Shown one piece after another: positions 59,328 through 64,000 of a DNA stretch of 64,000 bases. The notes below the pieces were generated by a model, which was not told where the DNA came from, did no database searches, and was given only the letters and a program-made list of their open reading frames with translations. The stretch spans positions 124,001-188,000 of the forward strand of contig NZ_JACHWS010000005.1 of assembly GCF_014191505.1 (NCBI RefSeq). Reading direction: 5' to 3'. How positions within the stretch are numbered: the stretch's first letter is position 1; every line of letters begins with the position of its first letter. The stretch comes from Hoyosella altamirensis (GTDB lineage: Bacteria > Actinomycetota > Actinomycetes > Mycobacteriales > Mycobacteriaceae). The position numbers were made by a program, and so were the translations under genes.

Positions 59328-60299
59328 GTGATGTCGGCGAGCGCACTTCGTACCCTGGATGAACTGCACGATCGACTCGATCTGCATACAGGCGATATAC
59401 AGGCCAAACGTTCTGCGTTCTGGACAATGCTTGCCCTGTCCGGGGTGATCGCGACCGCCGGTGTCATTACCGATTCGACCGCAACGGTTATCGGCGCAAT
59501 GATCATCGCGCCGCTATCCACGCCCATCCTGGGCATGGCGCTCGGGGTTGTCACTGGTTCAATTCGACTGATAGCGCGGTCGGCAGCGGTGGTTGCATTT
59601 GGCGCGCTCGTGGTCGTTGTTATTGGTCTTGTAGGTTCTGCCGCGATGTTCGACGTGCCGGACATCATGCAGAACTCGCAGATTAGTTCGCGCACTTCGC
59701 CTCGCATCATGGATCTTGTGGCAGCGATCGCGACTGGACTCGCAGGGTCATTCGCCATTGCCCGGCGTGATCTCGGAGATGTCCTTCCGGGTGTGGCCAT
59801 CGCCATCTCTCTAGTGCCTCCGCTCGCTGTTGCTGGAGTGTGCTTCGGATCGGGAGATTTCCTTCATGGGCTTGGCGCACTGCTTCTTTTTCTCTCGAAC
59901 GTTGCTGCGCTCATCACCGCATGTGTCCTCGTTCTCGCGATTTCTGGTTACACCGCCGCGGCACAGCACGACGGCGCATTCCGGCGCGGACACGCGTATC
60001 TCGCGGTAGGCGCGTTCCTCGTTGTCGTTGCGATCCCCATTACCGTCAACACGGTCACTCAGATTGTTGTTGCGAAGTGGGTCTCGGACGTGCGCACGGC
60101 CGCCACCATTTGGATAGCCGACACTCCTCGAGGCCATGTCGAGAAAGTGGACTCGAACGGCGCACGGATCACCGTAGACGTGCGAAGCCCTGATCTTCCG
60201 CCCCCGCTTGAGGTGCTGATGTCTGATCTCGAGCGGACCGTGCCATCATGGCTGGAAGTGACGATCGTGCACACCCAGGGCGAACGCATTCCCGAATAA
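59328..60299 (+). CDS. DUF389 membrane protein
   Basis: A 323-residue protein with a cytoplasmic N-terminus, about six membrane helices and a C-terminal soluble domain. The DUF389 signatures are DSTATVIGAMIIAPLSTPILGM and ISLVPPLAVAGVC. Some members have been proposed to sense or transport small molecules, but the function is not established. A GATACT hexamer 7 bases before the GTG start suggests a leaderless transcript. It has no counterpart in the adjacent Rv2669-Rv2674 order as I recall it. Confidence 0.87.
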   Translation: MMSASALRTLDELHDRLDLHTGDIQAKRSAFWTMLALSGVIATAGVITDSTATVIGAMIIAPLSTPILGMALGVVTGSIRLIARSAAVVAFGALVVVVIGLVGSAAMFDVPDIMQNSQISSRTSPRIMDLVAAIATGLAGSFAIARRDLGDVLPGVAIAISLVPPLAVAGVCFGSGDFLHGLGALLLFLSNVAALITACVLVLAISGYTAAAQHDGAFRRGHAYLAVGAFLVVVAIPITVNTVTQIVVAKWVSDVRTAATIWIADTPRGHVEKVDSNGARITVDVRSPDLPPPLEVLMSDLERTVPSWLEVTIVHTQGERIPE

Positions 60300-60316
60300 C
60301 GTATTAGCGTTGAAGC

Positions 60317-60736
60317 ATGAGTAATGAAGAGTTGCCCGCCCCGAAGGTTCAGCTCACAGATTCAGAGTGGCGCCAGCGCCTCACCGCGGACGAGTTCGTC
60401 GTCTTGCGACAGGCGGGTACGGAGCGGCCATTCACCGGTGAGTACACCGACACGAAGCAGCCAGGAGTGTACGAATGCCGCGCGTGCGGGGCTGAGATCT
60501 TTCGCAGTACAGAGAAGTTCGAATCTCACTGCGGCTGGCCCTCGTTCTTTGATCCAGCGTCATCCTCTGCGGTAATCCTGCGGGAAGACAAGTCGCTTGG
60601 TATGCGCCGTGTCGAAGTGCTGTGCAGCACATGCCACAGTCACCTCGGCCACGTATTCGAGGGCGAAGGCTACCCCACCCCCACTGACCAGCGTTACTGC
60701 ATCAACTCGATTTGTCTCCGCCTGGTCCCTGAGTAG
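60317..60736 (+). CDS. msrB: Methionine-R-sulfoxide reductase B
   Basis: Repairs methionine R-sulfoxide with thioredoxin. The 139-residue protein has two zinc CxxC pairs (Cys54, 57, 103 and 106), the HCGWPSFFDP motif and the catalytic Cys128 in RYCINS. It matches Rv2674. The last 35 bases overlap the 3' end of a convergent phage-type repressor gene, which marks the edge of the apparent prophage. Confidence 0.94.
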   Translation: MSNEELPAPKVQLTDSEWRQRLTADEFVVLRQAGTERPFTGEYTDTKQPGVYECRACGAEIFRSTEKFESHCGWPSFFDPASSSAVILREDKSLGMRRVEVLCSTCHSHLGHVFEGEGYPTPTDQRYCINSICLRLVPE

Positions 60737-61034
60737 GCCAACCGTCGTTTTTGCCCCCGTCTGGATCATGATCCGGGCGGGGGTTCATTCGTTTTCCGGT
60801 CAGTACCTCGTCCAGGTCTATCCGTAGGGCGTTGCAGATCATTTCGAGTTCATCGATGCGCCACGGATGGTCCCCCGCGAGGCGACGGGACACGCTGGCT
60901 TTGTTCATGTGAATCAGTCGGGCTAGTTGCGACTGACTGACGCGCAGTTCTCCCAGTTTGCCGCGCAGACGCGTTGCGATGTCTGCTGTGCGGTTCTGCG
61001 CTGCTGGGTTCGGGAACATCAACACGCTATCCAT
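60702..61034 (-). CDS. Phage-type XRE/Cro-C1 repressor
   Basis: A 110-residue DNA-binding protein. The helix-turn-helix is about 33-52 (SQSQLARLIHMNKASVSRRLAG), and DELEMICNALRIDLDEVL follows as in C1-type repressors; the tail is polar and probably disordered. The ATG at 61034 has no ribosome-binding site, but TAGATT lies seven bases upstream, so the message may be leaderless, as with many actinobacterial repressors. It is divergent from a Cro-like gene, forming a lysogeny switch. An alternative Met is five codons in. Confidence 0.82.
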   Translation of the reverse strand: MDSVLMFPNPAAQNRTADIATRLRGKLGELRVSQSQLARLIHMNKASVSRRLAGDHPWRIDELEMICNALRIDLDEVLTGKRMNPRPDHDPDGGKNDGWPTQGPGGDKSS

Positions 61035-61159
61035 AACGCATAATCTACACGCTCAGCGAAATTGCGCAACTGTGACCAGGACATTGTTACCCACAACGCA
61101 ACACGCCGACGCTAACAAGCTGCTTGCGCCCGTATCTCACATGTGCCTACTGTTGCTGT
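61035..61159. promoter_or_regulatory. Divergent control region between repressor and Cro-like gene
   Basis: A 125-base spacer with several short related elements: TTGCGCAA near 61061, ACGCAAC near 61098 and GCGAAAC near the right end. These may be operators for the two regulators. A TAGATT near the left end (minus strand) and TACTGT near 61148 (plus strand) fit -10 boxes of leaderless transcripts. Confidence 0.45.
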
Positions 61160-61405
61160 GTGCGAAACACTGACACTCTCACATACACAGTGGCTGGCAA
61201 CGTTCGCGCCGAACTGGGACGGAAACGCGTATCCCAGGCAGGCGCATCCACATCACTGAACATCAGCCAAGCCGCATTCTCCCGCCGCATATCCGGCGCG
61301 ATCCCATTCAACGTCGAAGAGCTAGGCAAGCTCGCGAAACTCCTCGGAGTTCCCGTTCACCGGTTCTTTGAGGGCCTCAGTCAGGCAAAGACGCCCGCCG
61401 CATGA
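61160..61405 (+). CDS. Cro-like helix-turn-helix protein
   Basis: An 81-residue protein with a helix-turn-helix around residues 23-46 (QAGASTSLNISQAAFSRRIS) followed by IPFNVEELGKLAKLLGVPVHRFF. It pairs with the divergent repressor. The start is uncertain: the GTG at 61160 lies 6 bases after a TACTGT -10-like box and was chosen; an in-frame GTG at 61190 gives 71 residues. It probably represses the lysogenic promoter. Confidence 0.75.
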   Translation: MRNTDTLTYTVAGNVRAELGRKRVSQAGASTSLNISQAAFSRRISGAIPFNVEELGKLAKLLGVPVHRFFEGLSQAKTPAA

Positions 61406-61409
61406 AAAA

Positions 61410-61438
61410 GCCCTCACCTGTTCACAGCAAGTGAGGGC
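61410..61438 (+). terminator. Hairpin after the Cro-like gene, possible attenuator
   Basis: A perfect 8-bp stem GCCCTCAC / GTGAGGGC with a 13-base loop lies 4 bases after the stop. There is no T-run, so it is more likely an attenuator or processing structure before the antirepressor than a complete terminator. Confidence 0.45.
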
Positions 61439-61472
61439 CAGCCGAATCACCAACATCCAAGAAAGGATTGAC

Positions 61473-62333
61473 GTGACAGATCATACGTCACAGATCGTCC
61501 CCTTCCAATACGAAGGTGCACAGCTTCGCACTGTCGTGATCGATGGCGAACCGTGGTTCGTTGCACCTGACGCGTGCCGCATGCTCACCCTCCGTGATGT
61601 GACATCCGCGCTGAAAATGGTCGACCACGACGATAAGCAGACTTTGCGCAGGTCAGATACTCCGCACATGTTCGAGGGTATCGCCCCGCAGGTCCAGTTG
61701 GTCACTGTCGTAAACGAATCAGGCATGTACGCGCTCATCTTCCAGAGCGAGAAGGAAGAAGCACGCAAGATTCGCCGCTGGCTGACTCGCGAGGTTCTCC
61801 CTGAGATCCGTAAGACCGGATCGTACGGATCACCGTCTCTTCCTGATATTTCTACGCCTTCCGGTGTGCTCGCGATGTCGGAGATGTTCAACCAGACCGC
61901 GAAGCAGCTCGTCGCCGCGACGGAACAGAACCAGATGATGGCCGCGCAAATCCGCAATGACGCCCCGAAGGTCGCGAAAGCTGAGGCGCACACTGCGTCC
62001 ACCTCGTCGATCCACCGGCAAGGATTCGCCCGCGAAGTACAAGCGTGGGGCATCAAAACCGGCGTGAAAATCAACCACGAACAGGTGTACGCGTTCCTCC
62101 GCCACAAAGGCATGCTGATCGACGGTGACCGTTCCGACCGTAACCACGCCACCTCCACGGCTGTGAAGAACGGGTGGGCGTGGACCGAAAAGGGAACGAC
62201 CGAAAACGGGCGTGACTACTTCGTCACCCGCCTGTACCCGAAGGGGCAGGACATCGCGTGGAAGTGGATCACCGGGTTTATTGACGCGAACGGGCACCTC
62301 GAGTTGCCGCGCCGGATCGGGGCGGCGTCATGA
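61473..62333 (+). CDS. Phage antirepressor, Bro-N / KilA-C domains
   Basis: A 286-residue protein. Residues 7 to about 115 are a Bro-N domain (EPWFVAPDACRMLTLRDV, ESGMYALIFQSEKEEARKIRRWLTREVLPEIRKTG). The C-terminal half is KilA-C/antirepressor-like (KVNHEQVYAFLRHKGMLI-like run, YFVTRLYPKGQDIAWKWI). Such proteins bind and inactivate phage repressors on induction. The GTG at 61473 has AAAGGA at six bases; the frame is open earlier. It overlaps the next gene by ATGA. Confidence 0.88.
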   Translation: MTDHTSQIVPFQYEGAQLRTVVIDGEPWFVAPDACRMLTLRDVTSALKMVDHDDKQTLRRSDTPHMFEGIAPQVQLVTVVNESGMYALIFQSEKEEARKIRRWLTREVLPEIRKTGSYGSPSLPDISTPSGVLAMSEMFNQTAKQLVAATEQNQMMAAQIRNDAPKVAKAEAHTASTSSIHRQGFAREVQAWGIKTGVKINHEQVYAFLRHKGMLIDGDRSDRNHATSTAVKNGWAWTEKGTTENGRDYFVTRLYPKGQDIAWKWITGFIDANGHLELPRRIGAAS

Positions 62334-62656
62334 AGTTCAACGGCGAATACCTCTACAGGGTCCGCGTCCTGAAATACCCCGACGGCGCGTTCCAGGCCGT
62401 CAACCCGACCGATCCCGACTGTGACGAGTGGGAACCCACCCCTGGCTGGCAGCCCCCAGGGTGGCGGCCCGAAGGCCGGTACACCGAGATGATGGGCACC
62501 CACGAGTTCGTGTGGCCCGTCACCAACCAAGTCTATGCATCGCGTTCCACGGCGAAGAAACGCGCGGACCTTCTCGAACGGTATGGCGCGACCGTCGTGA
62601 TCGAACGATCCACCCCCATCGAATGGCCGGATACCGAAGTGGAGGCCACGTCATGA
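62330..62656 (+). CDS. Phage protein of unknown function
   Basis: A 108-residue soluble protein rich in Trp and Pro (PTPGWQPPGWRPEGRY). No domain is recognised. It is coupled on both sides by ATGA overlaps, so it belongs to the antirepressor transcript. It may be a small structural or regulatory protein of the element. Confidence 0.7.
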   Translation: MKFNGEYLYRVRVLKYPDGAFQAVNPTDPDCDEWEPTPGWQPPGWRPEGRYTEMMGTHEFVWPVTNQVYASRSTAKKRADLLERYGATVVIERSTPIEWPDTEVEATS

Positions 62657-63447
62657 GTTTGTCTGAGTCTCAGGTCCGCCGGATTGTGGACGAGTTGGCG
62701 GATGAGGTCGTGAACCGGCTCCTCGAGCTAGAAACCGATGGGATGGTTGACCCTGTTTTGAATCCGCCGCTGCCTAACAAGGTGTTCATCGACGACGAGT
62801 GGGTTGATCGGGTTCCCGGGGAGCAGTACGCGCAGGACTCTGCTTACGCCGCTTCCGGGAACGCAGCGATCAATTCAGCTATCGCGGCGGGGTTCCATCC
62901 GGGTCATCAGAAGACACAATCATCCACGCAGGCCACATCGAGGGACGCACGTAAAGCGTGTGATCCCGCAGGATCTGATCCTTCAGCACTATCCGCACGG
63001 CAGCCACATCATCGGCCGCCAGGGCTTGTCGCATCGACTGATCAATCTCTTCCAGGTCGGCATCTACTGGGAGTAAATGACTCAGATGGCCATGCGGAGG
63101 CATCAGGTGAGCGGGCTGGTAGTACAGGCGCAGGTAATTCGCCACAGGTTTCTCCTTCTGTTGATGTTGGCGCTCTAACAGTAGGAGAACGTGCCGCCCA
63201 CGATGAGGTGGGCGGCACAACCAGAGAGGGTCTGCCACCCGAGTTGAGTGACCGGATTCGACGCAGCATCAACGAGGCCTGTGCGCTGCACATGCGGATG
63301 CGTGACCACATGATGCCCCTCAGTGGTTCAGGGCCGCCAACACAGTCGCGTCGTGATCGTGCGGCGTGGGGAACTGTTGCGGGACGGTCGGTTTGCATTT
63401 TTGTGGTCCTCGGTGTTATCGCCCTGATCGTGGCGGTGGCGTCATGA
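62653..63447 (+). CDS. Phage protein of unknown function, with a disputed middle
   Basis: A 264-residue open frame. The first 75 residues (MSLSESQVRRIVDELADEVV and on) and the last 80, ending in a membrane segment (CIFVVLGVIALIVAV), look like ordinary coding sequence, and the GGAGG seven bases before the ATG is good. The middle (about 62880-63150) has low third-position GC and low-complexity composition, and it lies opposite a likely minus-strand gene. The plus frame may be one protein, or two ends separated by an inserted cassette that happens to stay open. Confidence 0.5.
   Translation: MSLSESQVRRIVDELADEVVNRLLELETDGMVDPVLNPPLPNKVFIDDEWVDRVPGEQYAQDSAYAASGNAAINSAIAAGFHPGHQKTQSSTQATSRDARKACDPAGSDPSALSARQPHHRPPGLVASTDQSLPGRHLLGVNDSDGHAEASGERAGSTGAGNSPQVSPSVDVGALTVGERAAHDEVGGTTREGLPPELSDRIRRSINEACALHMRMRDHMMPLSGSGPPTQSRRDRAAWGTVAGRSVCIFVVLGVIALIVAVAS
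62879..63145 (-). CDS. Probable antisense nested gene, 88 residues
   Basis: A minus-strand frame inside the plus-strand phage gene. The GTG at 63145 is preceded by GAAGGAG at 6 bases. Codons favour G or C in the third position (many CTG, GTG, GAC), as in the genes around it. The protein (VANYLRLYYQPAHLMPPHGH, later DLEEIDQSMRQALAADD) is soluble-looking and unrecognised. A TACTGT -10-like hexamer lies about 32 bases upstream on the minus strand, just inside a 10-bp hairpin, which would insulate it from the surrounding operon. Confidence 0.6.
   Translation of the reverse strand: MANYLRLYYQPAHLMPPHGHLSHLLPVDADLEEIDQSMRQALAADDVAAVRIVLKDQILRDHTLYVRPSMWPAWMIVSSDDPDGTPPR
63191..63218. terminator. 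Perfect 10-bp hairpin upstream of the nested antisense gene
   Basis: Arms GTGCCGCCCA and TGGGCGGCAC pair perfectly around the 8-base loop CGATGAGG. It has no T-run on either strand, but the stem is strong. It could separate the phage operon from the nested gene's promoter. Confidence 0.5.
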
Positions 63448-63611
63448 ATGCCCGCCAGTTTGTTTCGCCGCCGAAGGTGCAGTTACGCCCGGGCCGTGAG
63501 TGGGCCGTTGCTCGTGGTGAGTTCGAGATCCGCCGTTTCCCTATCCATGAGCTACAGGCCGCGATGACATACGCACGCGGAATGAACAGTCAGGGGGTGG
63601 CGGACCTGTGA
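63444..63611 (+). CDS. Small phage protein of unknown function
   Basis: A 55-residue protein (it starts MNARQFVSPPKVQLRPGREW and ends SQGVADL) joined to its neighbours by an ATGA overlap at each end. The ATG at 63444 overlaps the upstream stop, and the stop overlaps the GTG of the next gene. It contains a short helical region (HELQAAMTYARGMN). No domain is recognised. Confidence 0.65.
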   Translation: MNARQFVSPPKVQLRPGREWAVARGEFEIRRFPIHELQAAMTYARGMNSQGVADL

Positions 63612-64000
63612 ACGACCTTGTTTTGACTGCTTCCGAAGCGCGAGCTTTGACTGACCGGATCAAAACGGGTGTCGAAGCTATATGGGAGCTGATTAAGCAG
63701 GCGTATCAGTCCCGTGCGTGGGATGCGCTGGGTTATGCGTCGTGGGATGACTACTGTACCCGCGAGTTCGGGACCAGCCGGATCCGGTTGCCGCGTGAGG
63801 AGCGGCAAGAGGTCGTGGCGTCTATGCGTGAGATCGGTATGTCTACGCGCGCAATCGCAAGTGCAACAGGTGATCACTACAGCACGATCAGCCGTGAACT
63901 TGGACGTGTTGCAAATGCAACACCTGATCCTCAGCCGGTTACTGGCACGGACGGCAAGACCTATTTGCCGCGCTCATCGTCGCCGCTCATGCCGCAAACC
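63608..64000 (+). CDS. Phage DNA-binding protein, N-terminal part (cut by window edge)
   Basis: 131 residues are visible and the frame runs off the right edge. The sequence (VNDLVLTASEARALTDRI, ALGYASWDDYCTREFGTSRI, LPREERQEVVASMREIGMS, TRAIASATGDHYSTISRELG) matches a common actinobacterial prophage protein with a ParB-like or HTH region that begins at about residue 80. It may act in replication or partition of the element. The GTG start overlaps the stop before it by two bases. Confidence 0.75.
   Translation, partial: MNDLVLTASEARALTDRIKTGVEAIWELIKQAYQSRAWDALGYASWDDYCTREFGTSRIRLPREERQEVVASMREIGMSTRAIASATGDHYSTISRELGRVANATPDPQPVTGTDGKTYLPRSSSPLMPQT

Larger units (their letters stand above)
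60702..64000. mobile_element. Left part of an apparent prophage (early region)
   Basis: From the msrB 3' end onwards the genes are short, overlap by ATGA and belong to phage early-region types: repressor, Cro-like protein, Bro-N/KilA antirepressor and a phage-type HTH protein. The element continues past the right edge. No integrase and no attachment-site repeat is visible in the window, so its outer limit and site are not proven; the msrB 3' end is the best candidate for the left junction. Confidence 0.75.

Noticed and set aside
62804-63076. Third overlapping frame (90 codons, plus strand) in the phage region
   Set aside because: It has no ribosome-binding site and an arginine and histidine-rich composition; the other two frames explain the region better.

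Overview
The window looks like a chromosomal segment of a mycolic-acid-type actinobacterium (order Mycobacteriales) with a moderately high GC content. Start codons are often GTG, neighbouring genes often overlap by ATGA or GTGA, and the gene content includes PimA, PatA, PI-phosphate synthase and an AftC-type arabinofuranosyltransferase. As I recall the Mycobacterium tuberculosis map, the gene order follows Rv2538c-Rv2614c and then Rv2669-Rv2674. There are no PE/PPE genes, so a relative such as Hoyosella or Rhodococcus is more likely than Mycobacterium itself; the genus is an inference.

Layout. 0-9.5 kb (minus strand): shikimate genes aroB (cut by the left edge), aroK, aroC, aroE with an orphan prepilin peptidase, then mltG, ruvX, alaS and rarA. 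9.5-12.5 kb (plus): two Tat-exported phosphatases/phosphodiesterases. 12.5-19 kb (minus): a kinase-like protein, a transglutaminase coupled to a circularly permuted ATP-grasp/alpha-E protein, and aspS. 19-29.6 kb: zinc metallopeptidase, Fpg/Nei glycosylase, MFS transporter, two unrecognised proteins, a radical SAM protein, hisS, a metallo-beta-lactamase-fold hydrolase and two tandem cyclophilins. 29.7-51 kb (minus): rel, apt, an oligopeptide-type binding lipoprotein, secF-secD-yajC, ruvB-ruvA-ruvC, yebC, the PLP-synthase genes pdxT and pdxS flanking tesB, a NUDIX protein, and the PIM block pimA-patA-pgsA-HIT-thrS.

At 51.3-52.2 kb lie a CsbD gene, a two-way terminator and four tRNA genes: Val(CAC) on minus, then Gly(GCC), Cys(GCA) and Val(GAC) on plus. 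Next come a TetR/membrane-protein pair sharing a perfect 19-bp inverted repeat, a small acidic protein and the second syntenic block: GNAT, ZapE, RibD-like reductase, secreted alpha/beta hydrolase, AftC, a DUF389 protein and MsrB. From about 60.7 kb to the right edge the DNA looks like the early region of a prophage: a minus-strand repressor, a divergent Cro-like gene, an antirepressor and small overlapping genes. A minus-strand gene with its own strong ribosome-binding site appears to lie inside one of the plus-strand phage genes.

No spacer of more than 300 bases lacks a gene. The most unusual items are the nested antisense phage gene, the TetR-site palindrome, a 26-bp inverted repeat between tesB and pdxT, a run of palindromic 9-bp repeats beside rel, a secreted hydrolase lacking its nucleophile serine, and the poorly understood ATP-grasp/alpha-E/transglutaminase pair.
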